DNA of 64,000 nt from Vibrio sp. Of7-15 (lineage in GTDB: Bacteria > Pseudomonadota > Gammaproteobacteria > Enterobacterales > Vibrionaceae): contig NZ_JAKRGH010000015.1 in the NCBI RefSeq assembly GCF_022347565.1, positions 1 through 64,000 on the forward strand, read 5' to 3'. Numbering within the stretch: position 1 is the first letter of the stretch; each line of letters begins with the position of its first letter. Positions 44,633 through 53,004 of this stretch are shown here, in pieces. The notes under the pieces were generated by a model. That model was not told where the DNA came from, made no database searches, and saw nothing but the letters and a program-made list of their open reading frames with translations. A program made the position numbers and the translations under genes.

Positions 44633-45664
44633 TTATTCCCAATCTAGAATAACTTTACCTGACATACCTGAGCGCATCATATCGAAGCCTTTCTGGAAAT
44701 CATCAATCTTATAGTGGTGAGTGATGATAGGCGTTAAATCTAGGCCAGATTGAATCAGTGAAGCCATCTTGTACCACGTCTCAAACATTTCACGACCGTA
44801 GATACCTTTAATGACCAAGCCTTTGAAAATCACTTGGTTCCAGTCTACCGCCATGTCTGATGGTGGAATACCTAGCAGAGAGATCTTACCGCCGTGGTTC
44901 ATGTTTGTTAGCATGCTGTTGAACGCAGAAGGTACGCCAGACATTTCAAGGCCCACATCAAAGCCTTCTGTCATGCCAAGATCCGCCATTACGTCTTCCA
45001 GCTTCTCTTCCATCACGTTTACAGCGCGTGTTACGCCCATTTTCTTAGCAAGATCTAAGCGGTATTCGTTAACGTCAGTAATTACAACGTGACGAGCACC
45101 TACGTGTTTAGCAACTGCTGCTGCCATGATACCAATCGGGCCAGCGCCTGTGATCAGCACGTCTTCACCAACAAGATCAAAAGACAATGCAGTGTGAACC
45201 GCATTACCAAACGGGTCAAAGATAGAAGCCAAATCATCTGAGATTTCAGCCGGGATCTTAAATGCGTTAAACGCAGGAATCACTAAGAATTCAGAAAATG
45301 CACCAGTGCGGTTTACACCAACACCCGTTGTATTACGACAAAGGTGAGTACGGCCGCCACGACAGTTACGACAGTGGCCACAAGTAATATGACCTTCACC
45401 AGATACGCGATCACCAATTTCAAAACCACGCACTTCTTGGCCCATGCCAACAACTTCACCTACGTATTCATGACCCACAACCATAGGTACAGGAATTGTG
45501 TTTTGAGACCACTCATCCCAGTTATAGATATGAACGTCTGTGCCACAAATCGCGGTTTTTTTAATGCGGATCAGAAGATCGTTATGGCCAACTTCCGGTT
45601 TTTCAACCTCGGTCATCCAAATACCTTCTTCTGGTTTTAATTTTGATAATGCTTTAATTTTCAT
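44633..45664 (-). CDS. tdh: L-threonine 3-dehydrogenase
   Basis: A 343-residue zinc alcohol dehydrogenase-type enzyme that oxidises threonine to 2-amino-3-ketobutyrate with NAD+. The catalytic zinc region is [17 protein letters not shown] and [10 protein letters not shown], and structural zinc cysteines occur in [15 protein letters not shown]. The Rossmann motif is [34 protein letters not shown]. The length matches E. coli Tdh (341). It is downstream of kbl, which uses its product; the pair is a conserved operon. Confidence 0.96.
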   Translation of the reverse strand: MKIKALSKLKPEEGIWMTEVEKPEVGHNDLLIRIKKTAICGTDVHIYNWDEWSQNTIPVPMVVGHEYVGEVVGMGQEVRGFEIGDRVSGEGHITCGHCRNCRGGRTHLCRNTTGVGVNRTGAFSEFLVIPAFNAFKIPAEISDDLASIFDPFGNAVHTALSFDLVGEDVLITGAGPIGIMAAAVAKHVGARHVVITDVNEYRLDLAKKMGVTRAVNVMEEKLEDVMADLGMTEGFDVGLEMSGVPSAFNSMLTNMNHGGKISLLGIPPSDMAVDWNQVIFKGLVIKGIYGREMFETWYKMASLIQSGLDLTPIITHHYKIDDFQKGFDMMRSGMSGKVILDWE

Positions 45665-45812
45665 TTTCTTTTCTCATGCATGAATACAGGGGCTAACCGC
45701 TATTACTGGGCGATAATGTTATTTTTCTACGCGCTAATCTGTATTCGAAATAGACAACATTAAGGGAAAGAGCCACAGCCCTTTCGCCTTAAACTTTTTC
45801 GATGAACAAAGC

Positions 45813-47006
45813 TTAGATTAGCTTCATTTCTTTACCCACTTCGATGAACGCGTCAATCGCACGATCTAGTTGCTCACGCGAGTGTGCCGCTGACATTTGC
45901 GTACGGATACGAGCTTGGCCTTTTGGCACAACAGGGAAAGAGAAACCAACAACGTAGATGCCTTTTTCAAGTGCACGCTCTGCAAATTCAGCCGCTACTT
46001 TTGCATCACCAAGCATGATAGGGATAATAGCGTGATCAGCGCCGCCCATAGTAAAACCAGCCGCTTCCATACGAGTACGGAAATGTGCCGAGTTTTCCCA
46101 AAGTTGCGTACGTAGGTCACCAGATTCAGCCAGAAGATCCAGAACGCGGATAGATGCCGATACAATTGCTGGTGCAACAGAGTTAGAGAATAGGTATGGA
46201 CGAGAACGCTGACGTAACCAGTCAATCACTTCTTTCTTACCAGATGTGTAACCGCCTGAAGCGCCACCCATTGCTTTACCTAGCGTACCTGTGATGATGT
46301 CGATACGATCAACAACATTGTGGAACTCGTGCGTACCTGCACCGTTTTCGCCCATGAAGCCCACTGCGTGAGAATCATCAACCATCACTAGTGCATCGTA
46401 CTTATCTGCTAAGTCACAAATAGCTGGAAGGTTCGCAACAACACCGTCCATTGAGAACACACCATCAGTAACGATAAGCGTGTGACGAGCGCCCGCTTCT
46501 TTAGCCGCGATCAGTTGCTGCTCTAGCTCTTCCATGTTGTTGTTCGCGTAACGGAAGCGCATCGCTTTACACAGACGAACACCATCGATGATTGAAGCGT
46601 GGTTTAGTGCGTCTGAAATGATTGCATCTTCTTTGCCTAGAATGGTTTCGAATAGGCCAGCGTTCGCATCAAAGCACGACGTGTATAGGATTGTGTCTTC
46701 TTTACCTAGGAACGTAGATAATTTTTGCTCTAGCACTTTGTGAGAGTCTTGAGTACCACAAATGAAGCGTACTGAAGCCATACCAAAACCGTGCTCATCC
46801 ATGCCACCTTTTGCTGCTTCAATCAACTCTGGGTGGTTCGCAAGACCAAGGTAGTTGTTTGCACAGAAGTTTAATACCTCTTCACCTGTTGAAATCGATA
46901 CTGCCGCTTTTTGCGCAGAGGTGATAACACGCTCAGATTTGTACAAACCTTCACTTTTTACTTCTTCGATTTGCTGACTAATTTGCTCGTAGAATGCAGA
47001 AGACAT
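45813..47006 (-). CDS. kbl: Glycine C-acetyltransferase (2-amino-3-ketobutyrate CoA ligase)
   Basis: A 397-residue PLP enzyme. It cleaves 2-amino-3-ketobutyrate with CoA to glycine and acetyl-CoA. Family markers are [30 protein letters not shown] and the PLP lysine in [17 protein letters not shown]. The length is that of E. coli Kbl (398). It lies 148 bp before tdh in the same direction. A LysR gene starts 163 bp away on the other strand. Confidence 0.96.
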   Translation of the reverse strand: MSSAFYEQISQQIEEVKSEGLYKSERVITSAQKAAVSISTGEEVLNFCANNYLGLANHPELIEAAKGGMDEHGFGMASVRFICGTQDSHKVLEQKLSTFLGKEDTILYTSCFDANAGLFETILGKEDAIISDALNHASIIDGVRLCKAMRFRYANNNMEELEQQLIAAKEAGARHTLIVTDGVFSMDGVVANLPAICDLADKYDALVMVDDSHAVGFMGENGAGTHEFHNVVDRIDIITGTLGKAMGGASGGYTSGKKEVIDWLRQRSRPYLFSNSVAPAIVSASIRVLDLLAESGDLRTQLWENSAHFRTRMEAAGFTMGGADHAIIPIMLGDAKVAAEFAERALEKGIYVVGFSFPVVPKGQARIRTQMSAAHSREQLDRAIDAFIEVGKEMKLI

Positions 47007-47169
47007 AATGTTTCCCTATCGTTATTGTTCTAGGTAATGCTCTTATTGATGAAACCCTGCGCAAAAGCGCACTTAGGGGCCATATTCATGCAAGAAGACC
47101 TTTTTCAGTGATTCTAATTGATCACGATTACGACTATTATCCCCTTACTTGGAAAAACATTAATGAATC

Positions 47170-48114
47170 ATGGTCACAAATAAACTGATAGCCCTATTAC
47201 CCGATCTAGCCACTTTTATCTTAGTCGTGAACGAAGGGAGCTTTACTGGCGCGGCAAAAAAACTGGGGGTCACCCCATCGGCCTTAAGCAAGCTCATCAC
47301 ACGATTAGAGCACGCTCTGTCGGTAAAATTATTCGAACGCACCACACGGAAACTGATCATTACCGAAGCCGGTACGCAAATTTACGACCAATGTGTCACC
47401 ATGGTGAATGCGGCCCAGCAAGCTGTCGATATATCGAACTCCGAGCACACCGAAGCCGTGGGTTCATTAACCGTTGCGGCTCCAAAAGCGTTTTTAAGTA
47501 TTGTCTTGCAACCTATCGTGACGCCTTTTTTAAACCAATACCCCAACATTGAATTAAAACTAAAAGCCACAGATGGCGATATCGACATTATTTCCGAAGG
47601 TATTGACGTGGTATTTAACCTAACGGAAACACCGACAGAAGGCTTGGTAATGAAAGAAGTAGGGAAAGTAAACCTTGCGTTGTGTGCCAGCCCTGACTAC
47701 CTAAAACGCCGTGGCACACCTAAAGTACCAACCGACTTACTGGATCACGATTGTTTGTACTTAGGTGAGACCAGTACCGATCACATTTGGAATCTAGAAA
47801 AAGGAGAAGAAACTCACACTGTAAAAGTGACAGGTCGCTATGCCGTTAACCACTCACAAATGCGTTTAAATGGAGTAAAAGATGGCCTTGGGATCGGTAT
47901 TTTTCTCGACTTTGTGATCAAAGAATCGTTAGCGGATGGTAGCGTTCTGCCCGTTCTCGATGACTGGACCATCAAAGGAAATTATCATGGAGTAATTGCC
48001 CTGCAATACGCTCCCACCAAATACATGCCAGCACGGCTACGTTTATTTGTAGACTACGTCATGGAGCACCTATCGCCTATGCTGCAAGGTTCAAGTTTTA
48101 CGTACACCGAATAG
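47170..48114 (+). CDS. LysR family transcriptional regulator
   Basis: A 314-residue LysR protein. The HTH (LPDLATFILVVNEGSFTGAAKKLGVTPSALSKLITRLEHALSVKLFERTTRKLIITEAG) is followed by an effector domain with SPDYLKRRGTPKVPTDL. It diverges from kbl, so control of threonine degradation is possible, but LysR/kbl pairs of this type are common in Vibrio and the ligand is unknown. Confidence 0.88.
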   Translation: MVTNKLIALLPDLATFILVVNEGSFTGAAKKLGVTPSALSKLITRLEHALSVKLFERTTRKLIITEAGTQIYDQCVTMVNAAQQAVDISNSEHTEAVGSLTVAAPKAFLSIVLQPIVTPFLNQYPNIELKLKATDGDIDIISEGIDVVFNLTETPTEGLVMKEVGKVNLALCASPDYLKRRGTPKVPTDLLDHDCLYLGETSTDHIWNLEKGEETHTVKVTGRYAVNHSQMRLNGVKDGLGIGIFLDFVIKESLADGSVLPVLDDWTIKGNYHGVIALQYAPTKYMPARLRLFVDYVMEHLSPMLQGSSFTYTE

Positions 48115-48233
48115 GAAAGCCAAGACACTAACGCCCCACGCCACATTACGGGGCAACCAATGATGCTCATCTATGAGAGATTGAAAATTCCCCTTGCTCT
48201 AACTATACCTACCAGAAGGACAAAGGAGGTTTG

Positions 48234-48944
48234 ATGAAATTTTCATTGGTTATCTGCTTCACTCTCTGTTCCATACCTACTCTGGCTCAACCATTAAATA
48301 TTAATACGGAAGAATACGCACCTCTCAGCTACACCGAAGCGGGACAGATTAAAGGGATAGCGACAGAACAAGTCGAACTGATCATGGAACTCGCTGGGGT
48401 TGAATATCAGATGACGGTACTCCCTTGGACAAGAGCTTACAATACGGCAATAACAAATGATAATACCTGTGTTTTCACCACGTCGAACACACCGAAAAGA
48501 ACCAATCTTTTCAAGTGGGTAGAGCCTTTATTTCTCGATACCTCTATATTAGTGAAAGAGCAGGGCAACCCCATCCATTTGTCTACACTTGAGGAAGCAA
48601 AACAATACAGAATTGGTGTCCAAAGCCAAGATGTGGGTGGTGTCTATCTGGCGGATAAAGGGTTTACTCAACTGGACGAAGCAAAAGACGTCAATCAGTC
48701 TATTTTAAAACTGAAAGCCAAACGTGTTGATATGGTCGCAATGGCTGAAGCAAGATTCTTGTCAATGCAGTACGAAGGCAGGCCTGTCGAAAAAGTCATT
48801 GATATTTTCTCTATCAAAATGGGGCTTGCTTGCAATAAATCAGTACACGATAACATCATTAAAAAACTTCAAGCTGAACTCGATCGACTAATTCAAGATG
48901 GAACTCAACAGTCATTAATCATTAAATACCAAGCGGTAGAGTAA
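48234..48944 (+). CDS. Periplasmic substrate-binding-like protein (SBP_bac_3)
   Basis: 236 residues from the ATG at 48234, which has a perfect AAGGAGGT upstream. A signal peptide (FSLVICFTLCSIPTLA) precedes ITEEYAPLSYTEAGQIKGIATEQVELIMELAG-type and VLPWTRAYNTAITND. Similar solitary solute-binding proteins occur in many Vibrio genomes. No permease adjoins it. It is like the protein at 42255 in type, with different residues in the binding face, so the ligand is likely different. Confidence 0.82.
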   Translation: MKFSLVICFTLCSIPTLAQPLNINTEEYAPLSYTEAGQIKGIATEQVELIMELAGVEYQMTVLPWTRAYNTAITNDNTCVFTTSNTPKRTNLFKWVEPLFLDTSILVKEQGNPIHLSTLEEAKQYRIGVQSQDVGGVYLADKGFTQLDEAKDVNQSILKLKAKRVDMVAMAEARFLSMQYEGRPVEKVIDIFSIKMGLACNKSVHDNIIKKLQAELDRLIQDGTQQSLIIKYQAVE

Positions 48945-49018
48945 GCACCAAATAAGCATTGCAATGCATAATATCCTTTCTATAGTTTTTCTATAACGAC
49001 TAAAAAGGACGAGTAGAA

Positions 49019-49438
49019 ATGCACTTAGTACGCTTAGTTTACACCAGCACCATTTCAGACGGATTTACGGAAGCAGACATCCAAAATATTTTAATCTCTG
49101 CCAGAGACAACAACGCCCCACGCCACATTACGGGACTGCTGTTTTTCAATCGCAGCTACTTTTTACAATGCTTGGAAGGGCCTAGAGAACAAGTGAATCA
49201 AACGTACCATCAAATTCTTAACGATCAGAGGCATGAAAACCTCATGCTGTTAGAATATAAAGAGATTTCCAGTCGTGAGTTCTCTGAGTGGAGCATGGGG
49301 TATGTGCCAGATATCGCTTTTACAAAAAACCTCAACCTGAAATATTCCGGAGACACTCACTTTAACCCCTATCACATGTCCGGCGAAAGTGCGCATAATT
49401 TGCTGAGTCACCTAAGCAAAGAAATTGGCATTATCTGA
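49019..49438 (+). CDS. BLUF-domain blue-light photoreceptor
   Basis: A 139-residue single-domain flavin photoreceptor. Key residues are all present: Tyr8 (LVYTS), Asn32 (NNAPRHITGLL), Gln50 (YFLQCLEG), and Trp91 with Met93 (FSEWSMGY). BLUF proteins bind FAD and switch a Tyr-Gln hydrogen-bond network in blue light. With no output domain it must signal through a partner. A partial copy of its DNA occurs at 48123-48152. Confidence 0.92.
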   Translation: MHLVRLVYTSTISDGFTEADIQNILISARDNNAPRHITGLLFFNRSYFLQCLEGPREQVNQTYHQILNDQRHENLMLLEYKEISSREFSEWSMGYVPDIAFTKNLNLKYSGDTHFNPYHMSGESAHNLLSHLSKEIGII

Positions 49439-49480
49439 GTGTACATATAGAAAAAGTATCCAACTGCTTTTTCTATATCC

Positions 49481-49849
49481 TCACATTTCACAAGCCACCA
49501 CAGGCCAAGAATTATGGTTAGCCTCATGCTCATCAAGCAGCACCCACCGCCCATCAAAGTTTTCTTTTAACGTTCTACGGCACAAAGAAGAGGGAGACAC
49601 TTCAACTAAAGCGTATTCAGAGTACCCCACTGGCGCAAAAATCGTCACAGCAATGAGCCGCTCTTGATCCGTTAAGTTCAAAAACACAATCCCATTGGGG
49701 TACGTTTCTTCTAACTGCTGAGCCACTTCTTTTTCTTCGCCACTCCAATCATTACGATTGAAAGATAAATTCGAGTTTGTACCAACAAGAATACGGTGTA
49801 GCTTGTCTGTTAGCTGGGTTGAACTTAGCTCGGTATGGCTTATTAACAT
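49481..49849 (-). CDS. Candidate immunity protein for the adjacent effector
   Basis: A 122-residue acidic protein without a signal peptide. It has segments such as LSFNRNDWSGEEKEVAQQL and GYSEYALVEVSPSSLCRRTL. No family is recognised. It lies directly downstream of the DUF4150/PAAR-like gene on the same strand, 180 bp from its stop, the usual position of an immunity gene. That role is inferred from position only. Confidence 0.45.
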   Translation of the reverse strand: MLISHTELSSTQLTDKLHRILVGTNSNLSFNRNDWSGEEKEVAQQLEETYPNGIVFLNLTDQERLIAVTIFAPVGYSEYALVEVSPSSLCRRTLKENFDGRWVLLDEHEANHNSWPVVACEM

Positions 49850-50029
49850 AATATGTCACTCCGCTTCATATCCACCAGTTACGATAAAATCCATACTACG
49901 CTTTTCGCATTTTATTGTTGCACACCAGATCAAACTTACTGCTCAAACTTGTTACCACGCTCCAAAAGTTAACCATAAAAAAGCCAAGGCGAACCTCAGC
50001 TTACAAAGTAATGAGAGGAGAAAAACAGC

Positions 50030-52015
50030 TCAACTCACATAGCGCGTTCCTGGAAAGGCGATGTCCAACGTTCCTTTCCTCACGGACCAACTGTCCCCAA
50101 TAAACGGTAATTTCCATACCGGCCTAATATCAGTCAGTGGTAAGTGAGTAATGTTAAGCAACCCATTAGGAGCAGCAAAATACCCAACTTTAATGCCCTT
50201 ATCTCGGAAGTGATTCTGCAATAAGAATAAAAACGGGCCATCGCCAACATTACAAGAATCCAGCCTCAATACCCCAACTTCTTTTAGCCCAGCGTCCATC
50301 AACGTTTTAGTTAAAGCCGCAACAGTGATCGCCTTACCAGCATCTATAGGGCCACTGCTGTTACCATGAACCGGAATATCGATACGACAAAATTTATCCA
50401 GTTTGGCTAAACTGTTGGAAGTTGGCTGATTATAGTACCCGTTAACATCCGCCTTTGGGTATTCTGTAAAAATGTTTTCTCGAGGAATGCCATTATGCTT
50501 CACCGAGTCTTTGGCATAATTTTCAAAGTCTTGCCAATTACTGCCTCCCCTTTCGCCAACTTGGAAAATATACCGTTTTCTTGAATTATTCGACCAATCA
50601 GAAACGTCATCCACAAACAGATTTGGTTCATAACGCATTGTCTTCACAATCGTATTTAATACGTGGCTTTCTGAAAAATGGGCATGAGGAAGCACCACCG
50701 AGACTTCACCAGCCTGAAAAAAGATATCCTCGACCCTTTCACTTAAATGCTTCACCACATCTTGATACCAATCCGTCAACTTGGATTTCATTACTTTAAG
50801 TTGGTCGATTTGCTTAGCAAAAGATTCTTCATATACGGTGTATCCCTTATGCACCGAGGCATAATGTTGCAATACCTGCATAGACACGAGCGCTTTCTCT
50901 ATAAACTCAAGAGTCTCTTTTGTTATGCGTTGGTTTATGTCATCCCACTTAAACGCCTTAATATATTCCTCAACATTTCCGCTACCAAGGCGTCTTAGCA
51001 TCGCCATTAGGTTATGTTTCGTCTCTTTTCTTGTTAGGCTTGCTAACAGCTCAATTACCTCCCCTTCTTTATCTTGCAGTACAGAGATCCCCACAAAAAC
51101 AGTGAGTTTAGATAAAAGAGATGGAGACTCTTGCACTGACAGAAGCTGTAAATTGTTCACAATGCCCTGAACGACTTCTTCTGTGGCGTTAAATGTCACA
51201 GAACTTAAAATGTGCAGTTTCAAGACTGGAATAAAAGCGACTTCAAAATCAAATGGATCTTGTGAAGCACTGGATGTTGCTGCTCGCCAAAAAAGATTAC
51301 TTCCCCCTAACGCACATTCAAAAAAATCATCATCGCCAAAAAAAGACTTACGGTAGCGGTTATGCAGTCGCTTATCTTTCAGTGTAAATGGGTCTTGTGA
51401 CTCCTGGTACACCACATGGCAAGTCGTGCCTGGCGGCATATTCGATACAACAGCTTCTCCCTTGTCATCAGTAACTCCCGAACTTAGCGCCTTGCCTTTG
51501 TCGTCTTTAATCGTGTACGCCGCATTCTTAAACGGCTCCCCTTCACTTGGGTAACGGCACCGAAGCGTAAAAGAAAAAGTCCCTACTTCATCTTTAGATA
51601 CGGAAACAGAAGGGTTTTGAGCCCCACCTAAACACATGGTATTGGCTTTATTCATGGTCATTTGATCTGATAAACGACACACGCCTTTACCTTCAATTTT
51701 TACCGTCGGTGACGCAGAAATAAACTTAGCTTCTGCTTCAATCGTGCCAGAAGTCACTCCCTTTTTATCGCCACCAGCATCGCCACTACTTTTCGAAAAT
51801 GAGCTCCCTTTAATCGCAAGGCTTTGCCCGCCATCAGCCTTTACCGTGGCAGAGCCATCGGCTAAGTCTGCCGATTTCGCATTATTCCCGTAAGCAACAG
51901 CAACCGTTGAATTTCCCATTGTGGTTAAACACACATCCGGCAAAGTCGCCGCCGCCTCACCACCAGAGCCTTGATGAATAACGCTTAACCCATCCGCACT
52001 TATTGTTACGCCCAT
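50030..52015 (-). CDS. DUF4150/PAAR-like protein with clan CD-like C-terminus (putative T6SS effector)
   Basis: A 661-residue protein. Residues 1-135 form a DUF4150 (PAAR-like) spike-tip domain: DVCLTTMGNSTVAVAYGNNAKSADLADG, FSKSSGDAGGDKKGVTSGTI and CRLSDQMTMNKANT. A linker (about 140-260) holds a carboxypeptidase-regulatory-like strand pattern. A helical middle follows. The C-terminal region has a H-G pair in DIPVHGNSSG (His550) and, 38 residues later, a Cys in VLRLDSC (Cys588), in the order of clan CD peptidases. Such spike proteins carry toxins through type VI secretion. The peptidase call is inference. Confidence 0.7.
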   Translation of the reverse strand: MGVTISADGLSVIHQGSGGEAAATLPDVCLTTMGNSTVAVAYGNNAKSADLADGSATVKADGGQSLAIKGSSFSKSSGDAGGDKKGVTSGTIEAEAKFISASPTVKIEGKGVCRLSDQMTMNKANTMCLGGAQNPSVSVSKDEVGTFSFTLRCRYPSEGEPFKNAAYTIKDDKGKALSSGVTDDKGEAVVSNMPPGTTCHVVYQESQDPFTLKDKRLHNRYRKSFFGDDDFFECALGGSNLFWRAATSSASQDPFDFEVAFIPVLKLHILSSVTFNATEEVVQGIVNNLQLLSVQESPSLLSKLTVFVGISVLQDKEGEVIELLASLTRKETKHNLMAMLRRLGSGNVEEYIKAFKWDDINQRITKETLEFIEKALVSMQVLQHYASVHKGYTVYEESFAKQIDQLKVMKSKLTDWYQDVVKHLSERVEDIFFQAGEVSVVLPHAHFSESHVLNTIVKTMRYEPNLFVDDVSDWSNNSRKRYIFQVGERGGSNWQDFENYAKDSVKHNGIPRENIFTEYPKADVNGYYNQPTSNSLAKLDKFCRIDIPVHGNSSGPIDAGKAITVAALTKTLMDAGLKEVGVLRLDSCNVGDGPFLFLLQNHFRDKGIKVGYFAAPNGLLNITHLPLTDIRPVWKLPFIGDSWSVRKGTLDIAFPGTRYVS

Positions 52016-52268
52016 TTTTATTCCACTACAGAGTTTTCAAGGTGGAATATTATATGAAAACATGGGCATAAAATTTCACTAAAAATCTAGGTAATAAGGT
52101 CAAGAAACCTGTCATTTAAACAAAAAAGATAGGCATAAAAACCATAAGCCCTGTAAATATAACCGCATGATATAGTTAGAGTTAAGAGATAAAATTAAGA
52201 TATTAATTACCTCAAAAGCGCTCTTTGATATACTGGTAGGTAACGCACTCATCACCCTCTAAATAGTC

Positions 52269-52682
52269 ATGATCACCATCTCTAATAATGTTCAACTCGC
52301 CGATTGGGAAATCGAATTAACCGCCATTCGTGCACAAGGTGCTGGCGGGCAAAACGTGAACAAAGTTTCCAGCGCCATCCACCTTCGCTTTGATATAAAA
52401 CGATCTACGCTGCCAGCCTTCTACAAAGAACGATTATTAAAGCTGTCCGATAGCCGGATCACAAAAGAAGGGGTGATCATCATCAAAGCACAAAGCTTTC
52501 GTACCCAAGAGCAAAACAGAGAAGATGCATTAGAAAGGCTGAAAAAGTTAATTCAAGATTCAGCAATACAACAAAAAGCGCGCCGTGCAACAAAGCCAAC
52601 CAAAGGCTCTCAAAAGCGGCGAATGGATAAGAAAACGCAAAGAGGACAAACCAAAAGCCTCAGAGGCAGAGTTAAGATGTAG
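52269..52682 (+). CDS. arfB: Alternative ribosome-rescue factor ArfB
   Basis: A 137-residue protein with the class I release-factor-like peptidyl-tRNA hydrolase domain. GAGGQNVNKVSSAIHLRFDI carries the GGQ tripeptide at residues 25-27, which releases nascent chains from ribosomes stalled on mRNA lacking a stop codon. The C-terminal tail is very basic (KPTKGSQKRRMDKKTQRGQ), the part that enters the empty mRNA channel. The length matches E. coli ArfB (140). Confidence 0.93.
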   Translation: MITISNNVQLADWEIELTAIRAQGAGGQNVNKVSSAIHLRFDIKRSTLPAFYKERLLKLSDSRITKEGVIIIKAQSFRTQEQNREDALERLKKLIQDSAIQQKARRATKPTKGSQKRRMDKKTQRGQTKSLRGRVKM

Positions 52683-53004
52683 TAAATCAGTTCTTCCATA
52701 GACTTGTTAGCGCCACTTAATAACAAAGATGGCATAGACATGATGATCAACGTAGAAGTGATCCACGCATGGACTCCAAGCCTGATCATTGTGGGCCATC
52801 ATTAACTGGATTAGGCTCACTACCAAGGGAAACTGTCAGTTTCGTTTCCCAATGTGACTAGACCTAATAGGTTGCCCTAAATCGGTTCTGCCCCAGAGCT
52901 TGTTAGCAAAGCGTTTCGACTTCTTTTTATGATGAACGATTTGACCAAACTTCAACACTATTGCAGAGTGCTAACAGGACTATGGTTTTGATAAGTTTTG
53001 CTAA
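52683..53004. other. Gap with imperfect direct repeats before the nuclease-like gene
   Basis: 322 bp without a gene. It contains two similar 26-27-bp segments (52686-52711 and 52881-52907) ending in CTTGTTAGC, and a hairpin GGGAAAC/GTTTCCC near 52830-52850. A 21-codon frame near 52742 (MINVEVIHAW) has no clear content. Confidence 0.5.

Noticed and set aside
48130-49134. Transposon ends as the cause of the 23-bp repeat
   Set aside because: One copy is inside the BLUF reading frame in conserved codons, so it is a gene fragment and not a mobile-element end.
52881-52980. Integron-like recombination site around GTTAGCA...TGCTAAC
   Set aside because: The ends look paired but do not fit the attC core consensus, and no integrase is in the window.
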